Assembly: GCA_016875715.1 (NCBI GenBank)
Contig: VGOZ01000013.1
Span: 1-51,521, forward strand
Direction of reading: 5' to 3'
From: Chloroflexota bacterium
Lineage (GTDB): Bacteria; Chloroflexota; UBA6077; FW602-bin22
DNA length: 51,521 nucleotides
Positions 17,301 through 24,415 of the stretch are shown here, in pieces; the stretch's first letter is position 1, and each line of letters starts with the position of its first letter. The translations under genes and the position numbers were made by a program. Below the pieces are notes generated by a model. It ran no database searches. It saw nothing but the letters and a program-made list of their open reading frames with translations, and was not told the DNA's origin.

Positions 17301-18455
17301 TGCCGCAGCGCCGGAGCGTCGCCAGCCGAGAGCCAAGGCAAGCAGCAGGGGAAGGATCCCCACGTAGGCCGTGGCCTCCACGTAGTTCTTCGGGGAGCCC
17401 CACCAGACGGTCGATGGCGGATCCGTCGCCGTGCCGAGCGCGTTCTGACCCACCGTCCGCATCGTCCGATCCGCCACGCTGAAGTACGCATGGGTCGTCG
17501 GGTTGCCGTAGAAGTCGGGCATCAGAAACGTCGCAACCTGAGTGACTGGCAGCGCGTATGACCTTGCCGTCGCCAGATCGATCGCGCCGCCTCGTACGTT
17601 CTGACCCATTAGCTCGGCGAACGGGACGATCTGAATGGCTGCGAGCCCGAGACCGACCGTGGCGGTGCCCGCCAGAGTTGCGAGAAGGCCCAGCGCGCGG
17701 CGTGGACCTGCTCGGGCGATCGCGACGACGATCCTGACACTGCCGAACACGACGAGCGCGAACCCTGTGTAGAGCGTGACCTCCAAGTGACCGGCAAGTA
17801 CGTGGGCTCCGATGGCCAGTGCGACCACGGCGCTGAGCACGAGCGTCCCCGCACGCGATCGACCTAGCTCGACGCGCTGGCAGATGGCCTCAGTACCCGC
17901 CAGGAGGACCGGTAACCACGCCAGTGCGCTCACGATCATGGGCCAGGTAAACGACACGACCGTGAAACCGGCAAACCCGAAGGCGATCGCACCGACGATG
18001 GCGGCGGCGGGCCGTGCCCCCAGCAGGCGCGCAGAAGCGTAGGCACCTGCCCCAGCGATGAAGACGTGCAGGGCGAGGAAGGGACCGTACGCACACTGGA
18101 CAGGCAGCACGTAGAAGAGCACTCCTGGCGGGTACAACGCGCCTGACTGGCCCCCGGCCAGGAACGGCAGGCCTGCGTACTCGAACGGGCTGTAGAGGGG
18201 GAGTTCGCCACGCTGGAACGCGTCGCGGGCGATGCTCTTCCAGGCGACGTTCTGCAGGATCGCGTCGCCGATCAGGGCGTTATGAGGAACTCCGTGAAAG
18301 CTAGCCGGGGCGAGCACCGACCACGGCGCGATCGTGTACAGGACATCGACCGGGAGCAGGACACGCGGTCCGACCAGTACGTCCCAGAAGAAGGCGACGA
18401 CGAGGCCCGCCAGAATGGCAAGAGCGCCGATGTCTGCGCGCGATCGTACGAACAC
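14385..18455 (-). CDS. YfhO-like membrane protein fused to a polysaccharide flippase
   Basis: This is one open frame of about 1,356 residues. The N-terminal part (about 1-860) looks like a YfhO-family membrane protein: many hydrophobic helices, LLPVDVLYTIAPWSV, YSPFEYAGLPFLAGGQSGA and LYPPGVLFY early on, and a large non-membrane domain ending in beta-rich MAEYDAPGWRARVGG, typical of YfhO C termini. The C-terminal part (about 865-1,356) is a complete oligosaccharide-flippase-like (MATE/RfbX) domain: ITGIGTTLVNRGLDFGFAIL, YAIAIAIAGYLEIASNFGLN, RVDLLLL and YYAAAYKFVDAFG. YfhO proteins are linked to glycosylation of surface polymers, and flippases move lipid-linked sugars across the membrane. The GTG at 18455 follows the upstream gene by 10 nt. 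A longer reading from 18566 would overlap that gene by 101 nt and is unlikely. I see no stop or frame break at the junction. Confidence 0.88.
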   Translation of the reverse strand: MFVRSRADIGALAILAGLVVAFFWDVLVGPRVLLPVDVLYTIAPWSVLAPASFHGVPHNALIGDAILQNVAWKSIARDAFQRGELPLYSPFEYAGLPFLAGGQSGALYPPGVLFYVLPVQCAYGPFLALHVFIAGAGAYASARLLGARPAAAIVGAIAFGFAGFTVVSFTWPMIVSALAWLPVLLAGTEAICQRVELGRSRAGTLVLSAVVALAIGAHVLAGHLEVTLYTGFALVVFGSVRIVVAIARAGPRRALGLLATLAGTATVGLGLAAIQIVPFAELMGQNVRGGAIDLATARSYALPVTQVATFLMPDFYGNPTTHAYFSVADRTMRTVGQNALGTATDPPSTVWWGSPKNYVEATAYVGILPLLLALALGWRRSGAAALALVGIAIWSLLMMFGSPTYALLFTFVPGGDQLHTPFRWILPYSLAVAVLAALGAERLARAPDPRTARFGTGLLLLGGLGVVIAASTLLVPEPAIAAAADLVRRSSRLARAFADGDALLSHLWRVGGLFSLTLLASGFALRRLARGARHALWLIAGILAIDLFIAFAGFNTRAAPAPLPEMRELTKNLRADDPARIVSFGTDEPMTPLTSALVSLEDVRGYDTVIPRRYVEFWNLVEPARGLEYSKLQGLVRVESLASPLLHFLNVHYVVSTRPISSPHLAPVEVPGLYAYRLLGALPRAHLISAARVVASANQVLPELARSDFDPSREAVVTAASLARFRPLDANLRTQLENTSGGVPVNLATGTPASIEDRVQYLERHPHSATLDVNSAAGGVLVMAEYDAPGWRARVGGMEVPVVTVNHAFRAIPVPPGTHRVETWYAPTSLRSGAIISAASLLIVLVALFGAAWTVLSGRASGVGTTHVVARNAITGIGTTLVNRGLDFGFAILTLRVLQPEGVGQYAIAIAIAGYLEIASNFGLNALLIRDGARPDAPLSRLGGSSLLVRLVVWVTGVPAVAGLLALWQSTIGLGGDTVTAALLLCAALLPGHVGSTYSAMLIARDRMDITSAMTTVTTVFKIGLGAWALLVGWGIVGLAAVAIAANVVTAVALALLAGWTGVGAHLRVDRKMARAMIGPAAPLLLNHLLATLFFRVDLLLLQPMRGEREVGYYAAAYKFVDAFGIISSTVTFALFPLISRLAQEASEEARRTYLTALRTLLFLSIPCVLLVTACAYPAVHLLGGAEFVPMASDTLRVLIWFLPMSYANGLTQYVLVATGQVRLIAIGFIVGLVLNVVMNLIVIPPFGVLGAAATTVVSEFALAIPFALALSSSLRVHYFAALAPYLGLAAIGGSAFYAFEQIAGGAVALLLSMLACTAISLATPRLRMDLVMTLRVLRRRPTAGIVIPAPSGVDP

Positions 18456-18465
18456 CTCGGCTCGA

Positions 18466-18810
18466 TCAGCCGGCGCGCGATTCGCCAGCGAGGCTGGCGT
18501 ACTCCTCCTCGCTGATGAACTCGCCGCCCTCGATCTCGCGCCCGATCTCGCGGCGACCCCGGTCATACCGGATTGTCAGGCTGATGGTGCGAAAACAGTT
18601 CCTGCCCACGACACCCTTGGTCGTGCTGTACCCAACCGGCGTGTCGCCCTTGCCATCGAACTCCTGGGCGAGGTCATTCGCGGGGTCGATGCGCACACGG
18701 ATGGCTTCCTTACAGCGCGCGCACCGCACATAGACGAAGGTCCCCGAACGATCGCCGGTCGGGCGCCGGTCGGCAGCGCCAAACGTCTTCTGGATCCAGG
18801 CAAGGATCAT
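18466..18810 (-). CDS. small Cys-motif protein of the glycan cluster
   Basis: This 114-residue soluble protein has VRCARCKEAIRVRID (about residues 28-42), a zinc-ribbon half, and a later GRNCFRTISLTIRYDRGRR stretch with a third cysteine. The C-terminal tail is acidic. Family unknown. The ATG has a strong purine-rich GGGAGAGGGGA directly upstream. It lies between the GT-C glycosyltransferase and the YfhO-flippase fusion with gaps of about 10 nt on both sides, so it is co-transcribed with the glycan genes. Confidence 0.78.
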   Translation of the reverse strand: MILAWIQKTFGAADRRPTGDRSGTFVYVRCARCKEAIRVRIDPANDLAQEFDGKGDTPVGYSTTKGVVGRNCFRTISLTIRYDRGRREIGREIEGGEFISEEEYASLAGESRAG

Positions 18811-18820
18811 TCCCCTCTCC

Positions 18821-20119
18821 CTATGTGCGCAGTTGGGGCTCGATAAAAGCGAAAAGACAGATCAGGTCGATCGCGACCATCAGACTCAGAATGACCCCAA
18901 ACACCGGAATCCTCTGGCGCGTCGCGACGATCTCGCGTAGACCGGCCGCGACCGCAAGTCCGACAGTGGCCATCGCTGGGAACAGGTACCGTCCCTGCGG
19001 TTGGAGGTAGGTGAGATTGTAGAGAGCGGTCATCGCCGCCACTACGACAAGAGGCGCGGCCGCCACGAGCCATGCACCCCGATCGCGCCGATCAACCGCG
19101 GTCCAGAAGCTTCCCCAGGGCGAGACGAAGAGGCCGATTCCGAGCGCGATCACGAGAGAGAACATAGCGAGTCCCAGATACAGTCGCTCGTCCATGAGCA
19201 CGCCCATCCAGCCGAACTGACCCCAGAAGCTCCGAAACAGCGTGCTGGCCATCGAGCCGATGATTTCCGCGTCGAGTGGCCCCGTACGCGCCTGGGCCAC
19301 AACCACCTGATCGTGTCTGCTGAGTCCAAGAGGGTCGAGCGGGCCATAGGCGATCGCGCCGCGTACGAGCCACGGAACGATTCCCGCCAGGTAGACGGCG
19401 CTGGCGATCGCGAGCGAGCGTTTCCGCGCCCGCACCGGAAAGAGCAGGATCGCCGATCCCGCGATCGCGACGCAGGCGACACCGCTGAGCTTGGAAAGGA
19501 ACGCCAGCGCCGCAAGGCCACCCAACATGGCCGCGGCGGTTGGGCCCACGCCGGTACGCCGCCGGTTGAGCGCGAGGAGGAGTGCCGCTGTCACGAGAAG
19601 CTCCACGGCGATGTCGTTGGAAACGGAGGTGGAGACCGCCACGCGCATGGGGAGAAAGGCCGCGAAGCCCATCGCCAGGAGCGCGGCATCTGCGTCGAGC
19701 AGGCATCGTGCCACGTGGTAGATCAGCACCACACCGAGCAGGCCAATTGCCAGCGAGCCGAACCGCATCACCACTACCTGGGCTCGTTCCTCCGACACGA
19801 TCTGGGCGAGCGGAGCGAGCACGAGGTAGTAGATTGGTGGCTGGTGCGATTCGTAACGGATCGCGGCCACGTCGCTGCCTTCAGGAAATCGCCGCGCCTT
19901 CAGATCCTCGAGCAGTGGAAGATCCCAGTCGCCGGGGACCAGCACCGGCAGGCCCTCTCTGCGGGAGAGTGCCCGAACGTAGTTGGCGTGCGCGGGTTCA
20001 TCGGGCGCGTTATAGACCGGGGTCCTGAGAGCGTAAAGAGATCCGATGGCGAGATAGATCGCGACGATGACCCAGAAGGCCGCCAAGGCAGGCCGGTCCG
20101 TGCGTCGTGCCTCAGCCAC
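18821..20119 (-). CDS. GT-C fold membrane glycosyltransferase (GT39/DUF2142-like)
   Basis: This 432-residue protein has about ten membrane helices. After the first helix it shows NAPDEPAHANYVRAL, with the Asp40-Glu41 pair that is the presumed catalytic acidic motif of GT-C enzymes, then YESHQPPIYYLVLAPL and, near the end, LQPQGRYLFPAMA. These match the GT39/DUF2142 group, which transfers sugars from polyprenyl-phosphate donors on the outer membrane face. The acceptor is unknown. Its start lies inside the end of the GT2 gene (8 nt overlap), so the two are coupled. Confidence 0.85.
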   Translation of the reverse strand: MAEARRTDRPALAAFWVIVAIYLAIGSLYALRTPVYNAPDEPAHANYVRALSRREGLPVLVPGDWDLPLLEDLKARRFPEGSDVAAIRYESHQPPIYYLVLAPLAQIVSEERAQVVVMRFGSLAIGLLGVVLIYHVARCLLDADAALLAMGFAAFLPMRVAVSTSVSNDIAVELLVTAALLLALNRRRTGVGPTAAAMLGGLAALAFLSKLSGVACVAIAGSAILLFPVRARKRSLAIASAVYLAGIVPWLVRGAIAYGPLDPLGLSRHDQVVVAQARTGPLDAEIIGSMASTLFRSFWGQFGWMGVLMDERLYLGLAMFSLVIALGIGLFVSPWGSFWTAVDRRDRGAWLVAAAPLVVVAAMTALYNLTYLQPQGRYLFPAMATVGLAVAAGLREIVATRQRIPVFGVILSLMVAIDLICLFAFIEPQLRT

Positions 20120-21077
20120 CGGCCGTCGGCCTATCCCTCAGAGCCAGCCACGACTCTAGGGCGTGCCAGGGGATCACGGACCCGCTGTGGATGCCGGGTC
20201 GTTGCGCCCAGGCCCGCGGAATTGCCCGAAGTCCGGCGAATTGGCCCCGGAGACGCGCCCGGGCAGCCGGTTCCCCGAGATGCAGGAGAGCTTCGGCCGC
20301 AATGCGCAGTTGTGCAACAAGGATCGTCCCGCCGTGACGTCGCAGGATGGGTGCGGGTAGATCGCGCAGGGCGACCACAATGAAATTCCTTCCGCAGGAG
20401 TAGCTCGCGAGCGGGCCACCCCCGGTCGCGCTCAATCGGTGGTAGATGCGCGCGCGCGGCGCATAGACACACTGCCACCCGGCAAGATGGGCCCGGAGAT
20501 TCAAGTCGACGTCTTCACAGTACGCGACGAGGCTATCGTCCAACAGACCGATGCTCTCAAACAACGTCCGTCGATACGCGGCGGCACCGGCGCACGCGCC
20601 GAAGATCAGATGATCGTCATCGAAGCGACCGTCGTCGATCCCCCAGACGCCCCGGTTCCCCGGAATGCCGTCGAATCCGTAGAAGTCGCCTGCGGAGTGC
20701 AGGGCGTCCCGTCGATCCCATAGGAGGATCTTCGATGCCGCCATCCCGGCCTCGGGTGTGCTTTCGAGTTGCCTGAGTAGTTCGGCCAGCCAGTCCGGAT
20801 CGGCCTCAGCATCGTTATTGAGCAGGACGATGTACTCGCCGCGTGCGATGCGAAGCCCCGCGTTCACCGCGCCGGCAAAGACACCATTCCACGCCAGTGG
20901 GACGATCCGAACGTTCGGAAAGTTGGCGCGGACATAGGGAATCGAGTCATCGGTGGAGTGGTTGTCTACGAGGAGGATCTCGAAGTCCTGTGCAATTCGC
21001 TGCCTGCCCAGACTTCCCAGGCACGCAGCGAGGTGATGCCGCCCATTGCCGTTGGGAACTATGACGCTGGCGTACAA
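20112..21077 (-). CDS. glycosyltransferase family 2
   Basis: This is a 321-residue GT-A glycosyltransferase. It has SVIVPNGNGRHHLAACLGSL at the N terminus, LLVDNHSTDDS (about 35-45), LLNNDAEAD (86-93, the DxD-type metal/nucleotide motif) and GIDDGRFDDD, followed by a C-terminal CGRNFI region. The N-terminal signature is usually PNYNG, but here Tyr is Gly. The start is a TTG at 21077 inside the end of rmlD (19 nt overlap). Longer frames would overlap rmlD much further and lack similarity. Rhamnosyltransferases of this type often sit next to rmlD, so L-rhamnose is a plausible donor sugar. Confidence 0.88.
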   Translation of the reverse strand: MYASVIVPNGNGRHHLAACLGSLGRQRIAQDFEILLVDNHSTDDSIPYVRANFPNVRIVPLAWNGVFAGAVNAGLRIARGEYIVLLNNDAEADPDWLAELLRQLESTPEAGMAASKILLWDRRDALHSAGDFYGFDGIPGNRGVWGIDDGRFDDDHLIFGACAGAAAYRRTLFESIGLLDDSLVAYCEDVDLNLRAHLAGWQCVYAPRARIYHRLSATGGGPLASYSCGRNFIVVALRDLPAPILRRHGGTILVAQLRIAAEALLHLGEPAARARLRGQFAGLRAIPRAWAQRPGIHSGSVIPWHALESWLALRDRPTAGG

Positions 21078-21907
21078 AGGTGTCTTGTGAGCGCATCGCG
21101 CCAAGGTGGTAGGGTGACGCCGACTGCCCGCGCGCGCAGGTTGGCGAGAGCGGAATGCCGCGGCCGCGGCGCCGAGTCGGGGTTCTCCCTCCGGAACTGT
21201 GCCGTAGTGATCGGATCGACGTTCGCGGCGATTCCGGAGAGTTCGATCGCGGCACGGGCAAGTTCGTAGCGCGAGCATTCGCCCTCATTGGTCAAATGAA
21301 ACACTCCGCCCAGCGTGGCCGCGAGCAGAGCGCTGATGGCGTTGGCGAGATCGTCCGCGTAGGTGGGTGATGAGACCTCGTCGGCAACAACGCGCGGGTT
21401 TCGGCCGGACAGGGCGACCTGCCTTATCGCATTGACGAAGTTGCGCCCCGGACCGCCAAAGACCGACGACGTGCGGACGACGAGACTTTCCGGGTGCGCC
21501 GACAGCGTCTCGACTTCTCCCGCGCGCTTGCTCCTGCCGTACACCGAGAGCGGACGGGTCGTTGCCCATTCATCGTACGGCGCACCGCCATCGCCATCGA
21601 AGACGTAGTCGGTCGAGATGTACACAAAACGCGCCGAGATCTCGCGCGAGGCGCGGGCGATGATGGCGGGCGCGATCGCATTGACACGGAATGCCAGATC
21701 CGATTCCCGCTCGGCGCGCTGCACGTCAACGAGGGCGGCGCAGAGGATCACGATCTGGGGCCGTGATGCACGGATCAGGTCGCATCCGCGTCGGAAATCC
21801 TCCAGATCGAAGTCGGCCCGTGTCCAGGCGAGGACAGCGTGACCGGCCAGAGCGCGGACGAGCGCCGCGCCCACCTGCCCGCCAGCGCCGACAACGGCGA
21901 CCCGCAC
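21059..21907 (-). CDS. rmlD: dTDP-4-dehydrorhamnose reductase-like protein (RmlD)
   Basis: This is a 282-residue extended short-chain dehydrogenase. It has the NAD(P)-binding GAGGQVG near residues 7-13, VYISTDYVFDGDGGAPYDE, the catalytic YGRSKRAGE (YxxxK) and VVRTSSVFG, in the order of RmlD, the last step of dTDP-L-rhamnose synthesis. The GTG start at 21907 lies 2 nt after the miaB stop. rmlA, B and C are not in the window, so they must be elsewhere, or the enzyme may reduce another nucleotide sugar. It is coupled to the GT2 gene. Confidence 0.88.
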   Translation of the reverse strand: MRVAVVGAGGQVGAALVRALAGHAVLAWTRADFDLEDFRRGCDLIRASRPQIVILCAALVDVQRAERESDLAFRVNAIAPAIIARASREISARFVYISTDYVFDGDGGAPYDEWATTRPLSVYGRSKRAGEVETLSAHPESLVVRTSSVFGGPGRNFVNAIRQVALSGRNPRVVADEVSSPTYADDLANAISALLAATLGGVFHLTNEGECSRYELARAAIELSGIAANVDPITTAQFRRENPDSAPRPRHSALANLRARAVGVTLPPWRDALTRHLCTPAS

Positions 21908-21909
21908 GG

Positions 21910-23271
21910 TCAGACGATCGCGAACCGGTGACGTTCGGGGGTAACTGCACGCGGGACCTCACCCTGGAGGGACCAGGCACCGGTGCGAGTGATCTGGACG
22001 GGCACGATCTCGCCCACCAGCGGGCGGGGATCGTCGAAGAACACCAGTTTGTTGCCCTGTGTCCTGCCCTCCCACCGCCCTCGCCGCGTCCCTTCGACGA
22101 GAACCGGCTCGATGCGTCCTAGATACCCGTGGTTAATTTGCGTCGAGATCCGTTCCTGGACCTCCTCGACCGCGTGAAGACGCGCCCGTTTGACGTCCGG
22201 CGGAACGTCATCGTTCCATGCAGCCGCTCGCGTCTCGGGGCGTGGAGAGTACATCGCAACGTGCACCACATCGAATCGCACGTCCTCGATGAGTCTGAGT
22301 GTGTTGCCGAATTCCGCCTCGGTCTCTCCGCACATTCCCACGATGACATCCGTGGCGATCGTCGCATCGGGCACCACCGAGCGCACCCTGTCGATGAGTC
22401 GGCGGTAGCGCTCTACGGTGTAGCCGCGCCGCATGCGCCGCAACATCGCGTCATCGCCGCTCTGTACGGGGATGTTGAAGTGGGGCATGACCTTCGGAAG
22501 GCGTGCCACAGCGTCGATAACCCGCTCGGGCATGTCGGCGGGATGAGATGTCAGGAACCGAATGCGCTGAAGACCCTCGATCGACGACAGAGCTTCGAAA
22601 AGCGTCGCCAGATCCGGTCGGTCGGGGAGATCGCGACCGTACCGATCCACGATCTGGCCGAGCAACGTGACCTCCCGGGCGCCTTCAGCGACCAGGCGAC
22701 GGGCATCCTCTGCAAGGTCTGATGTCGGCCGGCTCGTCTCGCGGCCGCGGCGCAACGGCACGATGCAGTAGGTACAGGCGCGGTTGCATCCGCTCATCAC
22801 GTTGAGGAAACGGGCCGGACGCCCGATCCTTGCCGAGAGAGCAATCGAATCGTCGACGCACCCATCGCCGGTGCCACCCAGTTCCACATCGAGATCCAGA
22901 CGAGCCGGAACGCCTCCTGCCGTGCCCGCGACGCGGCCGATGAGGGTCTGATGTTGCTGGGGACGGAAGAAGAGGTCGACGTGGGGCGCGCGCCGGGCGA
23001 GCGCGCTGTGATCTGCTCCAACCATGCATCCGCCCACCGCGACGATGAGATCCGGACGGCGCCGCTTCAGATCACGCAACTCGCCGAGCTTGCCGTAGGT
23101 GCGTTCCTCCGCCGCGGCACGGACGCTGCACGTGTTAAGGACGATGAGGTCGGCACTCTCGGCGGTCTCGGCCGGGCTCAGCCCCTGCCCGGCGAGATCG
23201 CGCTCGATCCTCTCGCTGTCCGCCTCATTCATCTGGCAGCCCACGGTCCAGATGAAGTAGCGCTTGGTCAC
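21910..23271 (-). CDS. miaB: tRNA-2-methylthio-N6-dimethylallyladenosine synthase MiaB
   Basis: MiaB (453 residues) is a radical-SAM methylthiotransferase that modifies A37 of tRNAs reading UNN codons. The N-terminal cluster ligands are Cys12 (VGCQMN), Cys48 (NTCSVR) and Cys82 (GGCM). The radical-SAM triad is CNRACTYC (Cys162, 166, 169). A TRAM-like C-terminal domain is present (LVFFDDPRPLVGEIVPVQI). The usual GQNVN box reads GQIVDRYG. The start is a GTG at 23271 with no ribosome binding site and a TATAAT 9 nt upstream. It heads the run that continues into rmlD and the glycosyltransferases. Confidence 0.95.
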   Translation of the reverse strand: MTKRYFIWTVGCQMNEADSERIERDLAGQGLSPAETAESADLIVLNTCSVRAAAEERTYGKLGELRDLKRRRPDLIVAVGGCMVGADHSALARRAPHVDLFFRPQQHQTLIGRVAGTAGGVPARLDLDVELGGTGDGCVDDSIALSARIGRPARFLNVMSGCNRACTYCIVPLRRGRETSRPTSDLAEDARRLVAEGAREVTLLGQIVDRYGRDLPDRPDLATLFEALSSIEGLQRIRFLTSHPADMPERVIDAVARLPKVMPHFNIPVQSGDDAMLRRMRRGYTVERYRRLIDRVRSVVPDATIATDVIVGMCGETEAEFGNTLRLIEDVRFDVVHVAMYSPRPETRAAAWNDDVPPDVKRARLHAVEEVQERISTQINHGYLGRIEPVLVEGTRRGRWEGRTQGNKLVFFDDPRPLVGEIVPVQITRTGAWSLQGEVPRAVTPERHRFAIV

Positions 23272-23280
23272 AGTCGGCCG

Positions 23281-23286
23281 ATTATA
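23281..23286 (-). promoter_or_regulatory. -10 element TATAAT of miaB
   Basis: Consensus TATAAT on the minus strand, 9 nt before the GTG of miaB. Transcription would start within a few bases of the start codon, which predicts a leaderless message. Confidence 0.6.
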
Positions 23287-23296
23287 CGGACACCCC

Positions 23297-23302
23297 TATA
23301 AT
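23297..23302 (+). promoter_or_regulatory. -10 element TATAAT of gcvH
   Basis: Consensus TATAAT on the plus strand, 9 nt before the GTG of gcvH and the mirror image of the miaB element. No ribosome binding site fits between, so a leaderless message is predicted. Confidence 0.6.
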
Positions 23303-23311
23303 CGGCTGCCC

Positions 23312-23698
23312 GTGTACCCCGAGGATCTCCGTTACACCGCCGAACACGAGTGGATTCGACTCGACGGCACCGTCGGCACAATCGGCATTACCTCGTTCGC
23401 TCAGGACCAACTCGGCGATGTGGTGTACGTGGAATTGCCTCGCTCGGGAGATCCCGTGGCTCAGTTCAAGGTGTTTGGCGTCATCGATTCGGTCAAGGCG
23501 TCCTCCGACCTCTATGCACCGGTCACTGGGACGGTGATCGCCGTGAATGAGGCGCTGGCGACAAGCCCGCAACTGGTGAACGAGCAACCGTACGGCGATG
23601 GCTGGCTGCTTCGGGTCGAGCTTGCGAACACGGCCGAGTACGACGGGTTGTTGACTGCAGAGCAGTACCAGACGCACATAGCCACGCAGGCGCACTGA
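23312..23698 (+). CDS. gcvH: glycine cleavage system H protein
   Basis: GcvH (128 residues) carries the lipoyl arm that shuttles the aminomethyl group in glycine cleavage. The sequence begins YPEDLRYTAEHEWIRL and contains GITSFAQDQLGDVVYVELP. The lipoylation site is SVKASSDLYAPVTG with Lys62. The start chosen is the GTG at 23312, where similarity begins. A longer frame to 23264 would run across the promoter. gcvP and gcvT are not in the window. The serine hydroxymethyltransferase at 34 kb uses the product of the cycle. Confidence 0.96.
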   Translation: MYPEDLRYTAEHEWIRLDGTVGTIGITSFAQDQLGDVVYVELPRSGDPVAQFKVFGVIDSVKASSDLYAPVTGTVIAVNEALATSPQLVNEQPYGDGWLLRVELANTAEYDGLLTAEQYQTHIATQAH

Positions 23699-23736
23699 CG
23701 GCGAAGGCAACGCCGGGACGGTCGCTCGCCGCAGCG

Positions 23737-24324
23737 GTGCTCGCGGGGGGGCGCAGCGCGCGGCTCGGGTTCCCCAAGGCGCTCCTGCGCCTTGGCAGCG
23801 GCGGCACCCTCCTCGCGGACACGATCGAGAAACTCTCACGCGTCGCGTCCGAGGTCCTCGTGGTCGGCAACGAACCGTGGTGCCGCGACGCGGCGGGACG
23901 CCACGTGCCAGACGATGCGCCCGAACGTGCCTCGATCTATGGCGCGCGCGCTGCGCTTCGATCGTGCGACGCCGAACGTATCCTCATCGTCGGCTGTGAC
24001 ATGCCACTGTTGAGCGCGTCGCTACTCGTTCACCTGGCCGGACGCGAGGGACAAGTGGCGATTCCGCGCGTGGGAGGTCGACTGCAGCCACTGTGTGCGC
24101 TCTACACGCGTCACTGTCTCGGGCCAATCGAACGGGCGATCGGTCGAGGCGACCTGCGGATGGTCGCGTTTCACGCGGAGGTGGATGTCCGGGTCGTCGA
24201 GGAGGATGAGGTCCGGCTGTGGGATCGCGATGCACGTTCGTTTCGCAACTGCAACACACCCGCAGCTCTCCGCGAGATTGTCGCGCTCGTCGAGCGGGAA
24301 GGACCGGACATTCTGAAGCGATAG
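23737..24324 (+). CDS. mobA: MobA-like nucleotidyltransferase
   Basis: This protein of about 195 residues carries the nucleotidyltransferase signature LAGGRSARLGFPKALLRLG at its N terminus, then VVGNEP, VPDDAPERASIYGARAA and VGCDMPLLSA (the metal-binding Asp). This is the order of molybdenum cofactor guanylyltransferase, which converts Mo-molybdopterin to the guanine dinucleotide form. The GTG at 23737 trims the first beta-strand (SLAAAVLAGG). The frame is open to a CTG at 23695 that overlaps the gcvH stop as CTGA, and this may be the true start. It probably works with moeA at 8-9.6 kb. Confidence 0.88.
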   Translation: MLAGGRSARLGFPKALLRLGSGGTLLADTIEKLSRVASEVLVVGNEPWCRDAAGRHVPDDAPERASIYGARAALRSCDAERILIVGCDMPLLSASLLVHLAGREGQVAIPRVGGRLQPLCALYTRHCLGPIERAIGRGDLRMVAFHAEVDVRVVEEDEVRLWDRDARSFRNCNTPAALREIVALVEREGPDILKR

Positions 24325-24339
24325 CAGCTGCACGGACGT

Positions 24340-24415
24340 TGGCGGCCCCGGAGAGACTCGAACTCCCGACGCCCTCCTTAGGACGGAGGCGCTCTATCCC
24401 CTGAGCTACGGGGCC
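24340..24415 (-). tRNA. tRNA-Arg, anticodon CCT
   Basis: Minus-strand cloverleaf of 76 nt. The acceptor GGCCCCG pairs with CGGGGCC, followed by discriminator G and an encoded CCA. The D arm contains GCTCAGGGGATAGAGC and the T arm contains GAGTTCGAGTCTC. The anticodon stem CCTCC/GGAGG closes the loop GTCCTAA, giving anticodon CCT, which reads AGG. Its first ten bases are also the last ten bases of the transporter ATPase gene. A TATCAT box ends 9 nt upstream (24425-24430). Confidence 0.95.

Larger units (their letters stand above)
23278..23305. repeat. perfect inverted repeat between miaB and gcvH
   Basis: The arms CCGATTATA (23278-23286) and TATAATCGG (23297-23305) are exact reverse complements around a 10-nt spacer. 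Each arm carries a consensus TATAAT on its own strand, so the dyad is a mirror-image pair of promoters. It may also be an operator. Confidence 0.85.

Noticed and set aside
19001..20383. 460-residue plus-strand open frame
   Set aside because: Antisense to the GT-C and GT2 glycosyltransferases. His/Arg/Gln-rich low-complexity translation with no motifs.
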